Of a DNA stretch of 64,000 nt, positions 1 through 8,870 are shown piece after piece. This DNA is from CADEED01 sp041395625 (GTDB taxonomy: Bacteria > Pseudomonadota > Gammaproteobacteria > Steroidobacterales > Steroidobacteraceae): NCBI GenBank assembly GCA_041395625.1, contig JAWLAE010000002.1:744001-808000 (forward strand), written 5' to 3'. Position 1 is the first letter of the stretch; every line of letters starts with the position of its first letter. The translations under genes were made by a program, and so were the position numbers. A model generated the notes under the pieces. That model was not told the origin of the DNA. It saw only the letters and a program-made list of their open reading frames with translations, and ran no database searches.

Positions 1-1
1 C

Positions 2-2692
2 TTGCACATGGGGCACGCATTTCAGCACACCTTGATGGATGTGCTGACGCGCTGGCACCGCATGCGTGGCGACCGGACGCTCTGGCAATCCGGCACCGAT
101 CATGCGGGTATCGCCACGCAGATGGTCGTGGAGCGGCAGCTGAATGCGGCCGGTCAGCATCGGCTCGACCTGGGTCGCGACGCGTTCGTCGAGCGGGTGT
201 GGCAGTGGAAGGAGCAGTCGGGTGGCACGATTACGCGCCAGATGCGACGGCTCGGCGATTCGGTCGACTGGTCACGCGACAAGTTCACCATGGACCCGGA
301 GCTGTCGCGCGCCGTGACGGAAGTGTTCGTGCGCCTGCACGAAAAGGGACTTATCTATCGCGGCAAACGGCTCGTGAACTGGGATCCGGTACTGCTCACA
401 GCCGTTTCGGACCTCGAAGTGCTGTCGGAAGAAGAGCAAGGCAGTCTGTGGCATCTGCGCTACCCACTCATCGATGGCAGCGGTCATGTGATCGTCGCGA
501 CGACCAGGCCGGAGACCATGCTCGGCGACACCGCCGTGGCGGTCCATCCCGAGGACGAGCGGTATCGCGGCCTGATCGGCAAGCGGATCGCCTTGCCACT
601 CGCAGGCCGCGACATCCCAATCATCGCCGATGACTATGTGGACCCCAGCTTTGGCTCGGGCTGCGTCAAGATTACGCCCGCTCACGACTTCAACGATTAC
701 GACGTGGGTCAGCGCCATCAGCTTGCCCAGATCAACATCTTCACGCCCGACGCGCGCATCAATGACAACGGGCCGGTCGCCTACCGTGGGCTCGATCGTG
801 CCACGGCGCGCAAGCAGATCGTGGCGGATCTCGAGGCAGCCGGGCTTATCGACAAGGTCGACGCGCACAAGTTGATGGTGCCGCGCGGCGACCGCACCGG
901 CGCGGTAATCGAGCCGTACCTGACGGATCAGTGGTATGTGAAGATCGCGCCGCTGGCGGCGCCGGCGATCCGCGCGGTCGAAGATGGCAGCATCCGCTTC
1001 GTGCCGGAGAACTGGAACCGGACCTACTTCGAGTGGATGCGAAATATCAAGGACTGGTGCATCAGTCGTCAGCTGTGGTGGGGCCATCGCATCCCCGCTT
1101 GGTATGGGCCGGACGGCGCGATCTACGTCGGTCGCAGCGAGACCGAGGTGCGCCGACAGCATCAGCTCGGTGCGGAGGTGGCGTTGCGCCAGGACGAGGA
1201 CGTGCTCGACACCTGGTTCTCCTCGGCCCTTTGGCCGTTCTCGACACTCGGCTGGCCGGAGGCGACGCCAGAACTCGAGCAGTTCTACCCGACGAACGTG
1301 CTGGTCACTGGCTTCGATATCATCTTCTTCTGGGTCGCCCGCATGGTGATGATGGGCATCGAATTCACCGGCGACGTGCCATTTCGGGACATCTATATCA
1401 CCGGGCTGATACGCGACGAGCGCGGCGACAAGATGTCGAAGTCGAAAGGCAACGTGATCGATCCGCTCGATATCATTGACGGCATCGATCTCGACACACT
1501 GGTTGCCAAGCGCACGACTGGGCTGATGCAGCCACATCTCGCCAAGTCGATCGAGAAGGCCACTCGCATGCAGTTCCCGGCGGGTATCGAACCGTATGGC
1601 ACGGACGCGTTGCGATTCACGTTTGCTGCCTTGGCCGGCCCTTCGCGCGACATCCGCTTCGATCTTGGCCGCGTGGGCGGCTATCGCAATTTCTGCAACA
1701 AGTTGTGGAACGCCGCGCGCTTCGTGCTGCTGGTGCTGGAAGGCCAAGACGGTGCCATCCCGGCCGACGATCTCACCGGTCCGCACGAATTGTCCGTCGC
1801 GGACCGCTGGATACGCTCACGCTTCGGTCACATGCTACGCACGCTCGATACGGCACTCACCGACTATCGCTTCGATTTCGCCGCGACGGCGCTCTACGAA
1901 TTCACCTGGTACGAATTCTGCGACTGGTATCTCGAGCTCACCAAGCCCGTACTGCAGTCCGACAGTGTGCCGGATGCGCTGAAACGCGGCGCGCGCCGGA
2001 CGTTACTCGAGATGCTGGAGGCATTGTTGCGCGCCCTGCATCCGGTGATGCCCTTCATCACAGAAGAGATCTGGCAGCGGGTGGCGCCGCTGACCCGTGG
2101 TGTCGGACTAACGACCGGCACGAAACCGACGATCATGCTGGCCGATTTTCCGGCCGCTGCCGCCTATGTCACGGACCCAGAGGCAGAGTCCGCCACCGCC
2201 TGGATTCAAGGCCTAGTGCTCGCCATCCGGCAGATCCGCGGCGAGATGGACATCGCGCCGTCGAAGCGCATTCCGGTATTGCTGCAGAACGCGGGCGTTA
2301 ACGACCGGGAATACGTCGACGCCTACCGCACCTACCTTGAACGCCTGGCCGGGCTCGAGCGGATCGAATTCCTCGCGGCGGACGCAACAGCGCCAGAAGC
2401 GGCGACCGCACTCGTCGGCACGCTCACCGTGCTCGTGCCCATGGCGGGGCTCATCGATCCCGCAGCCGAAGCGGAGCGGCTTGCGAAGCGCATTGCGAAG
2501 CAGGACGCCGATCTCGGCAAATTGCGGGGCAAACTCGGCAACGTCAGTTTCGTCGCGAACGCACCACCTGAGGTGGTCGCGGGCGATCGTGCGCGCGTGG
2601 CTGCACTCGAATCGCAGCGCGAACGACTCCAGCAGCAGCTCGAACGAGTGCGCCGTTTGGCCAACGATCCCGCGGGTGCGGGGCACGGTTGA
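2..2692 (+). CDS. valS: Valyl-tRNA synthetase, 5'-truncated by the window edge
   Basis: Class I aminoacyl-tRNA synthetase that charges tRNA-Val and edits mischarged Thr. The visible 896 residues open inside the HIGH signature (HMGHA in the first residues), so roughly the first 40 residues lie outside the window and the first in-frame codon (TTG) is not the true start. The KMSKS loop (KMSKSKGN) lies near visible residue 476. The CP1 editing region precedes it, with the typical TTRPETMLGD stretch near residue 165. The C-terminus ends in the basic coiled-coil arm typical of ValRS. Nothing looks broken. The next gene starts 47 bases downstream. Confidence 0.97.
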   Translation: MHMGHAFQHTLMDVLTRWHRMRGDRTLWQSGTDHAGIATQMVVERQLNAAGQHRLDLGRDAFVERVWQWKEQSGGTITRQMRRLGDSVDWSRDKFTMDPELSRAVTEVFVRLHEKGLIYRGKRLVNWDPVLLTAVSDLEVLSEEEQGSLWHLRYPLIDGSGHVIVATTRPETMLGDTAVAVHPEDERYRGLIGKRIALPLAGRDIPIIADDYVDPSFGSGCVKITPAHDFNDYDVGQRHQLAQINIFTPDARINDNGPVAYRGLDRATARKQIVADLEAAGLIDKVDAHKLMVPRGDRTGAVIEPYLTDQWYVKIAPLAAPAIRAVEDGSIRFVPENWNRTYFEWMRNIKDWCISRQLWWGHRIPAWYGPDGAIYVGRSETEVRRQHQLGAEVALRQDEDVLDTWFSSALWPFSTLGWPEATPELEQFYPTNVLVTGFDIIFFWVARMVMMGIEFTGDVPFRDIYITGLIRDERGDKMSKSKGNVIDPLDIIDGIDLDTLVAKRTTGLMQPHLAKSIEKATRMQFPAGIEPYGTDALRFTFAALAGPSRDIRFDLGRVGGYRNFCNKLWNAARFVLLVLEGQDGAIPADDLTGPHELSVADRWIRSRFGHMLRTLDTALTDYRFDFAATALYEFTWYEFCDWYLELTKPVLQSDSVPDALKRGARRTLLEMLEALLRALHPVMPFITEEIWQRVAPLTRGVGLTTGTKPTIMLADFPAAAAYVTDPEAESATAWIQGLVLAIRQIRGEMDIAPSKRIPVLLQNAGVNDREYVDAYRTYLERLAGLERIEFLAADATAPEAATALVGTLTVLVPMAGLIDPAAEAERLAKRIAKQDADLGKLRGKLGNVSFVANAPPEVVAGDRARVAALESQRERLQQQLERVRRLANDPAGAGHG

Positions 2693-2739
2693 GAGCACGG
2701 TCACACTCACCGTTCGACGGCAGCAGGTAAGCTGACAAT

Positions 2740-3657
2740 ATGACAGCTCTCAACGCCGCGCTGGCGTCGCTCGATCGGATCATTCTCGGCAAGTCCCACG
2801 CCGTCAGGCTCGCGCTGGCCTGTCTGCTGGCCCGTGGTCATCTGCTGATCGAGGACGTGCCGGGTGTCGGCAAGACCACGCTCGCGCACGCTCTCGCACA
2901 AGTGCTGGGTCTCGCCTGGCAGCGCATTCAGTTCACCAGCGATCTGCTGCCGGCCGATATTCTCGGCGTCGCAGTCTTCGATCGCGCCACCCAGCAATTC
3001 AATTTTCGTCGGGGTCCGATCTTCACGCAGCTATTACTCGCAGATGAAGTGAACCGCGCGAGCCCCAAGACGCAAAGCGCGTTGCTCGAGGCGATGGAAG
3101 AACGCCAGGTGAGTGCCGACGGCACGACGCACCCATTGCCCGCGCCATTCTTCGTAGTTGCCACCCAAAATCCCGACGAGCAGATCGGCACGTTTCGCTT
3201 GCCGGAGTCGCAGCTCGATCGGTTCCTGATGCGAATTTCGCTGGGCTACCCAGACCACGAACACGAGCGCGAGTTGTTAGCAAACGGCGAACGCCGCGAC
3301 CTGTTGCCCGGCCTCGCCGCCGCGCTCGATCCGGCCGCGATCATCGAACAACAGCACGCTGCTCGCGCCATCCATTTGTCGGCGCCCTTGCTCGACTACG
3401 TGCAGTCATTGCTGCGGCAGACTCGCGAACACGCTGATCTGCGGCTGGGCCTGTCACCGCGCGCTGGCCAGGGCCTGATTCGTGCGGCCCAGGCCTGGGC
3501 ACTGCTGGCTGACCGCGATGCCGTCCTGCCCGATGACGTGCAGGCCATCTTCCCGGCCGTGGCGGGTCATCGACTAGAGCGGCGCGACGGCACCATCGTC
3601 GCTGCGGGATCGTCGCTGGCCGCTGATATCCTGCGGGCCGTGCCTGTACCGGTCTGA
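2740..3657 (+). CDS. MoxR-family AAA+ ATPase
   Basis: A 305-residue AAA+ ATPase of the MoxR group, thought to act as a chaperone that matures protein complexes together with DUF58/VWA partners. Walker A is at residues 40-46 (VPGVGKT), Walker B around 98-107 (LLLADEVNRA), sensor 1 at 141-145 (ATQNP), and the arginine-finger region LPESQLDRF follows. The ATG is preceded by an AGGTAAG-like ribosome site. It heads an operon with a DUF58 protein and a transglutaminase-like protein, the usual MoxR-DUF58-TgpA arrangement. The substrate cannot be read from sequence. Confidence 0.93.
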   Translation: MTALNAALASLDRIILGKSHAVRLALACLLARGHLLIEDVPGVGKTTLAHALAQVLGLAWQRIQFTSDLLPADILGVAVFDRATQQFNFRRGPIFTQLLLADEVNRASPKTQSALLEAMEERQVSADGTTHPLPAPFFVVATQNPDEQIGTFRLPESQLDRFLMRISLGYPDHEHERELLANGERRDLLPGLAAALDPAAIIEQQHAARAIHLSAPLLDYVQSLLRQTREHADLRLGLSPRAGQGLIRAAQAWALLADRDAVLPDDVQAIFPAVAGHRLERRDGTIVAAGSSLAADILRAVPVPV

Positions 3658-3680
3658 CGAGCCAAGGCGCGCCGCAGGCC

Positions 3681-4673
3681 ATGCTCACGCGAGTACGCCA
3701 AATGCTGGCTCGTCGTGGCGCAGCCTGGATCAAGCGCCGCCAGGGCACGGACTCGCTGCCTGTCACGGTGCACGCGCGCCGGCTCTACATCCTGCCGACG
3801 CGTACCGGGGTCGGTTTCGGCGCGCTGCTGCTGTTCATGCTGCTCGCAGGCCTCAACTACTCCAACAGCCTGGCGCTGTTCCTGACTTTTCTGCTGGCCG
3901 GCTTCGCGATCGTCGGCATGCATCTGACACATCGCAACCTGTTAGGGCTGCGGATCACGATGACCAACTCGGTCGACGGCTTCGCGCGGGAGACGGGCCG
4001 CGTGATACTGACGGTAGCCAACGACGCAGACGCGACCCGCTTCGCGATTCGCGCCAGTGCCGACGTGGAGGACTGCCACGTCACCTCGGCGACCATCGAG
4101 CTGCCTGCCCGGGGGCAACGTCGACTCGAGCTCGAGGTGCCACTCGCGGCGCGCGGCCGTGTTGCAATCGCCCGTATCCGGGTGGCTACCCAGCATCCAT
4201 TTGGCTTTTTCGAGGCCTGGACCTGGCTGCATCTGCCGCTCGCGCTGCTCGCTTACCCCATTGCACGAGGTCCGCGCGCGCCGCCGGCGGGGTCGCATGG
4301 CACCGCCTACCTACCCGCCCTGCAACATGCCGGCGACGATGAATGGAGCCATCTGCGCAGCTTTCGCGATGGCGACTCACCTCGTCAGGTTGCGTGGCGG
4401 GCGTACGCCAGCACCGGCCAGTTGCTCGTCAAGGAGTATGAATCGCCGCGCGGCGAGTTTCGTGTATTCGATTTCGACGAATTGCGCGGCCTCGACCTCG
4501 AGTCCCGACTGCAGCAATTGTCGGCCTGGGTGGTTGCCGCGCACGCGCGCGGCGAACGCTATGGGCTGCGACTGACCAACAAGTTCCTCGAACCCGCCGA
4601 CGGTCTGCCGCATCGCAACCGTTGTCTCGCCGAACTCGCGGTCGTTGGCCTCAACGGCCCGATGCCATCATGA
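3681..4673 (+). CDS. DUF58 domain-containing membrane protein
   Basis: A 330-residue protein with two adjacent hydrophobic segments at about residues 41-75 and a C-terminal DUF58 region holding the characteristic RSFRDGDSPRQVAWRAYA stretch near residue 235. DUF58 proteins accompany MoxR ATPases and share a divergent von Willebrand A-like fold; the biochemical role is not established. It begins 23 bases after moxR and overlaps the next gene by ATGA, so translation is probably coupled. An alternative ATG lies 21 bases downstream of the chosen start. Confidence 0.88.
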   Translation: MLTRVRQMLARRGAAWIKRRQGTDSLPVTVHARRLYILPTRTGVGFGALLLFMLLAGLNYSNSLALFLTFLLAGFAIVGMHLTHRNLLGLRITMTNSVDGFARETGRVILTVANDADATRFAIRASADVEDCHVTSATIELPARGQRRLELEVPLAARGRVAIARIRVATQHPFGFFEAWTWLHLPLALLAYPIARGPRAPPAGSHGTAYLPALQHAGDDEWSHLRSFRDGDSPRQVAWRAYASTGQLLVKEYESPRGEFRVFDFDELRGLDLESRLQQLSAWVVAAHARGERYGLRLTNKFLEPADGLPHRNRCLAELAVVGLNGPMPS

Positions 4674-6691
4674 ACGGTCGCTCATCGCACTTGCATTTGA
4701 GCCCAGAGCAAACCGCAGCGACAGCAAGCGTCGTGGTCCTGACGCTCGGTGTTCTGCTGCACGCTGGCAGCCTGCCAATCTGGACTATCGTTGCGGTCCT
4801 GGGTTGCGCGCTGTGGCGGATCCTGGCCGTGCTCAATATCGTGCCGCTGCCGGGCACCCGTCGGACGATCCGCATCGCCTTCATGTTTGCCACAGCGCTG
4901 GCCCTGCTGGCTGTCCTGGCAAGCTTTCGCACCTTGAACGGCCTGGCTGCCGGCACGGCACTGCTCGGCATGATGGGCGCGCTCAAGCTGCTGGAAACCC
5001 GCACGCCGCGCGATGAGCGTGTCGTCATCGGGGTAGGCCTGTTCCTGTTGTTGGCGGCCTGCCTGGCTGATCAGTCGCTCACCCGCGTACCGTTCTATCT
5101 ACTGTACGCCTGGATAAGCTGCGCTGCCTTCGCGCTAATCACTGAGCGCTCGAACGCCGTCACACCACGCATCGCCCTGCGAATGGCCGGTCGCGCGCTG
5201 CTCGCTGCGGTGCCCGTCGCCATCGTGTTCTTCCTGTTCTTTCCGCGCGTTGCGGGACAATTCTGGGCGCTGCCCACTGGCGGCACGGCGTCGACCGGCC
5301 TCGCCGACGAAATGACGCCAGGCAGCATCGACCGTTTGATCGAGTTCTACGAACCCGCTTTTCGAGTGCGTTTCGAATCGCGTGCACCGTCGCCCGCTGA
5401 GCGCTATTGGCGCGGACCCGTGCTGACGAATTTCGATGGCTACACGTGGCGGCGTGCGCCCTATGCACAGTTTCGTGAGCCCGAACGCCTCATGCTCGGC
5501 GCGCCGGTCCGACAACGGATCACACTCGAGCCGCATCATCGGCGCTGGTGGTTTGCGCTCGACACGGCGGCGCGCTCGCCGCGCCAGAACGTCTTCCTGA
5601 CACCGGATCATCAGCTGGTGTCACTCGAGCCGGTAGATGAAGCCGTCAGTTACTCGGTCGAATCGCATCTCGAGACGCGCTCGGCAGCGGAATTATCCGC
5701 CAATGCGCGCCGCATTCTCACCGCGCTGCCAGGTAATCGCAATCCGCGCAGCCGCGAGTTCGCCCGTGAGCTGCGCGCCAGCGTGACGAACGAGCGCGCG
5801 TTCGCCGAGGCAATGCTCGCGCATTTTGCCACGCAGGGATTTCAGTATTCGCTCGAACCGCCACGCACGAGTCTCGATTCCGTCGACGATTTCCTGTTCG
5901 ACAGCAAGCTCGGCTTCTGCGGGCATTTCGCCTCGGCCTTCGCCACGGTCATGCGCGCGGGCGGCGTACCGGCACGAGTTGTCACAGGCTATCTGGGCGG
6001 CGAATGGAATCCGATTGGCAACTATCTGATCGTACGCCAGAGTGACGCGCATGCCTGGACGGAAGTCTGGTTCGAGGGCGTCGGCTGGACACGCCTCGAC
6101 CCAACCGGCGTGGTCGAACCCGAACGCCTCAACCGAGGTGTCATCGATCTGCTGCCCGATGCCGTGTCGGGACCGACACGCTTCATGCATCGATCGGCCT
6201 GGATGACACGTGTGCTGATGCGCTGGGACAACGTCAATCATTGGTGGCGCGAGAGCGTGCTCGAATTCGATTTTTCGGAGCAGCTGAAGTTGCTGCAGAA
6301 GCTGGGGCTCGATGACGCCGGCTGGCGTGGTCTCGGCCTGCTGCTGGCTGGCGGATTCATCGTCTGGCTGCTGTGGATCGCGTTCTCGCTGCGCCACCTG
6401 ATGATCCGCACTCGCCCCGACCGACTGGCGCGAGAATGGCTGACATTCTGCGGCGCGGCGGCGCGCGTGATCAGTCCGCGAACACCTGACGAGACGGCGA
6501 CGCAGTTCGCGCAGCGTATCGCGACGGCTCGTCCGGACCTCGCCGCAGCGGCGCTCGACATCGCGGCGCGCTATAGCAATCTGCGCTACGGACGACCGCC
6601 GGGCGACAAGGCTCGCGACCAAAGTTCGCGCGAGCAACTGGACCGCGCCGTGCGAGATTTCCGCGACCACAGCAGCGCAAGCGTGCGATGA
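4670..6691 (+). CDS. TgpA-like transglutaminase membrane protein (DUF3488/DUF4129)
   Basis: About 673 residues with several N-terminal membrane helices, a periplasmic transglutaminase-like domain and a C-terminal membrane helix followed by a cytoplasmic tail. The catalytic triad is visible: Cys417 in GFCGHF, His461 in DAHAWTEVW and Asp477 in RLDPTG. I chose the ATG that overlaps the DUF58 stop (ATGA) rather than a TTG 48 bases upstream. The homologue in Pseudomonas aeruginosa (TgpA) is essential and its periplasmic domain has transglutaminase activity; the physiological substrate is unknown. Confidence 0.9.
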   Translation: MNGRSSHLHLSPEQTAATASVVVLTLGVLLHAGSLPIWTIVAVLGCALWRILAVLNIVPLPGTRRTIRIAFMFATALALLAVLASFRTLNGLAAGTALLGMMGALKLLETRTPRDERVVIGVGLFLLLAACLADQSLTRVPFYLLYAWISCAAFALITERSNAVTPRIALRMAGRALLAAVPVAIVFFLFFPRVAGQFWALPTGGTASTGLADEMTPGSIDRLIEFYEPAFRVRFESRAPSPAERYWRGPVLTNFDGYTWRRAPYAQFREPERLMLGAPVRQRITLEPHHRRWWFALDTAARSPRQNVFLTPDHQLVSLEPVDEAVSYSVESHLETRSAAELSANARRILTALPGNRNPRSREFARELRASVTNERAFAEAMLAHFATQGFQYSLEPPRTSLDSVDDFLFDSKLGFCGHFASAFATVMRAGGVPARVVTGYLGGEWNPIGNYLIVRQSDAHAWTEVWFEGVGWTRLDPTGVVEPERLNRGVIDLLPDAVSGPTRFMHRSAWMTRVLMRWDNVNHWWRESVLEFDFSEQLKLLQKLGLDDAGWRGLGLLLAGGFIVWLLWIAFSLRHLMIRTRPDRLAREWLTFCGAAARVISPRTPDETATQFAQRIATARPDLAAAALDIAARYSNLRYGRPPGDKARDQSSREQLDRAVRDFRDHSSASVR

Positions 6692-7530
6692 CGGCTGACA
6701 CCCTCGGCTGGCTTTTCGGTGCCCTCGTCACCCTGCTAGTGGGCGCGTTGCTGGTGCACGGCTGGCGTCGACGACGCCTGGAACTCGCCACGCAGACACA
6801 ACCGTTCCCTGACGCCTGGCGCGCTGTCTTGGTTGCTACCGTGCCGCTGTATCGGCGCTTGCCCGATGAGCTGCGCAGCCGCGTCGAGCGCGCTGCGCTC
6901 ACGTTCCTGTCGCGGGTGGAATTCCGGGGTTGTAACGGCTTGCAAGTAACGGACGAAATGCGCGCGATCGTCGCTGTGCAGGCCGCGCTATTGCTCGTCA
7001 ACCGCAACATCGACCTCTACCGACGCCTGCGCGCCGTGCTGCTGTACCCGGATGTGTTCATCGTGCCGATCGAGGAACAGGATGAGGCGGGCGTCGTCAC
7101 AGAAGGCAAAGACGTCCTGTCGGGGCAGTCGATCGAGACCGATGTGATCGTCTTGTCCTGGCCGGACGTGCTCGCTCCGCAAGACCACAACGGCGGCGCT
7201 AGCGGTACGAACCTGGTGCTGCACGAGTGCGCACACTTCCTCGACCACGTCGCGGGTGGCACGCTCTCGTCGCGTCCCGGCCATCACCGCAGCGCGAGTA
7301 ACTGGCATGATGTCCTCGAAACCGAGTACACCCGACTATGTCGCGCGGTGGATGCGGGCACACCCTCGCTGATCGATCCGTACGGCAGCGAGGATCCCAC
7401 GGAATTCTACGCGGTTGCGACCGAAGCGTTTTTCGAGCGTTCGGCTGCGCTGGAAGAACAGAATCCGGAGCTCTACGGCTTACTGCGCGAATTTTACGCA
7501 CTCGATCCGGCGCGTTGGCGCACGAGCTAA
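6688..7530 (+). CDS. mtfA: MtfA-like zinc peptidase (M90 family)
   Basis: A 280-residue protein with one N-terminal membrane anchor (residues about 7-25) that soluble E. coli MtfA lacks. The zinc-peptidase signature HECAH is at residues 179-183 with a probable third ligand Glu246 in ATEAFFE, matching the MtfA family, whose E. coli member has aminopeptidase activity and binds the repressor Mlc. The ATG overlaps the tgpA stop, so it is the last gene of the MoxR operon. It converges on the next gene with a 4-base overlap. Its link to the MoxR-DUF58-TgpA module is inferred from position only. Confidence 0.85.
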   Translation: MTADTLGWLFGALVTLLVGALLVHGWRRRRLELATQTQPFPDAWRAVLVATVPLYRRLPDELRSRVERAALTFLSRVEFRGCNGLQVTDEMRAIVAVQAALLLVNRNIDLYRRLRAVLLYPDVFIVPIEEQDEAGVVTEGKDVLSGQSIETDVIVLSWPDVLAPQDHNGGASGTNLVLHECAHFLDHVAGGTLSSRPGHHRSASNWHDVLETEYTRLCRAVDAGTPSLIDPYGSEDPTEFYAVATEAFFERSAALEEQNPELYGLLREFYALDPARWRTS

Positions 7531-8795
7531 CTACTGGCTGCGCTGCGCGCCGTTTGCGGGACGCGCAGCAACAACAGTGCGCCGGCCACGAACAGAATCA
7601 CCAGCGACAGGATCGACGCGCGCGAATCGCCCGTGATACCGGCGACCAGCGCCACCAGCAGCGGCCCCAGCACGGTCGCAAATTTGCCCATCATGTTGTA
7701 GAACCCGAAGAACTCGGCGTTCTTGCCCGGCGGCACCATCTGCCCGAACAGCGAGCGCGACAGACTCTGCACGCCGCCTTGCACCAGGCCGACCACGACG
7801 GCCATTGCATAGAACTCAGCCACCGTATCGAGAAAGTAGGCGTATATCGTGACGGCTATATACACGGCGAGACCTATCAGTATGCCGCGGCGTGCGCCGA
7901 TCCGATCCCCCAGATAGCCGAACAGCAGAGCTGCCGGAAACGCCACGAATTGCGTCAGCAACAGCGCCGCTAACAACCCGGCCGCCGGCAGGCCGAGCGA
8001 CAGGCCATAGTCGATCGCCATCTTGATGATCGTATTGACGGCGTCGATATAGAGCCAGTAAGCCAGCAGGAACACGACGATGGTTCGATAGCCAGCGACA
8101 TGCCGAATCGTCTCACGCAGCTCGATGATACCGGCGCGGACCGCTCGCGCCAGCGGTAGCGGCGTAACCACTTGCTGGGGCTGCACGTGCCTGACCAGCG
8201 GAATCGTGAACAGCAGCCACCAGAGCGCCACCGAGAGAAAAGACAACTGCACCGCGGCCGCTGGCCCTGCTAGCCCGAACCAGCCGGGCTTGAGCGTCAG
8301 CACGACATTGAACGCGAACAATAAGCCGCCACCAAGATAGCCGGCGGAGAATCCCAGTGCCGACACCCGATCGAACTCCGCCGGTCGTGCGACGTCGAGC
8401 AGCATCGAGTCGTAGAACACGATCGCACCGTTAAAACCCATCGTGCCGAGCACGAACAGCAACACGGCAAACTGCCACTGACCCTGCCCGACGAAATACA
8501 GTCCGGCCGTGGCCAGCACGCCGAGCGCGGTCCAGGCCAGCAGGAACTGCTTACGTCGGCCGCCTCGGTCAGCGATGGCGCCCAGCACTGGCGCGAGCAA
8601 GGCAATGACGAAACCGGCGGCGGCATTGGCCAGCCCGAGCCGCACCGTGCTCTCAGTCGGATCGGCGCCCACACTCCAGAACTGCTTGAAGAACGTCGGG
8701 AAAAAGCCGGCCATGACGGTAGTCGCGAAGGCGGAATTGGCCCAGTCGTACAGGGCCCAGGCCAAGACCGGGCGGCGTTTGAGTAGATCGCGCAC
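7527..8795 (-). CDS. Major facilitator transporter, UMF1/Atg22-like family
   Basis: 422 residues with about twelve hydrophobic segments. The N-terminal WALYDWANSAFATTV signature is diagnostic of the UMF1/Atg22-like branch of the major facilitator superfamily. The loop between helices 2 and 3 carries the GAIADRGGRRKQ motif. The substrate is unknown; eukaryotic Atg22 exports amino acids from the vacuole. It is transcribed as the last of a set of minus-strand genes, 75 bases after the phosphoethanolamine transferase. Confidence 0.85.
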   Translation of the reverse strand: MRDLLKRRPVLAWALYDWANSAFATTVMAGFFPTFFKQFWSVGADPTESTVRLGLANAAAGFVIALLAPVLGAIADRGGRRKQFLLAWTALGVLATAGLYFVGQGQWQFAVLLFVLGTMGFNGAIVFYDSMLLDVARPAEFDRVSALGFSAGYLGGGLLFAFNVVLTLKPGWFGLAGPAAAVQLSFLSVALWWLLFTIPLVRHVQPQQVVTPLPLARAVRAGIIELRETIRHVAGYRTIVVFLLAYWLYIDAVNTIIKMAIDYGLSLGLPAAGLLAALLLTQFVAFPAALLFGYLGDRIGARRGILIGLAVYIAVTIYAYFLDTVAEFYAMAVVVGLVQGGVQSLSRSLFGQMVPPGKNAEFFGFYNMMGKFATVLGPLLVALVAGITGDSRASILSLVILFVAGALLLLRVPQTARSAASS

Positions 8796-8870
8796 GGCGC
8801 TAGGCTACTCCGTGGCGCGTGACAGCGTCACTATGGCGACGCTGCTCGCTTCCACAGGTCCCCGCGCGCG

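Noticed and set aside
272..1786. Long open frame (about 500 codons) on the minus strand opposite valS
   Set aside because: It is antisense to an intact, well-conserved synthetase gene; the residues show the His/Arg/Asp-rich composition of a shadow frame in GC-rich DNA and no recognisable domain.
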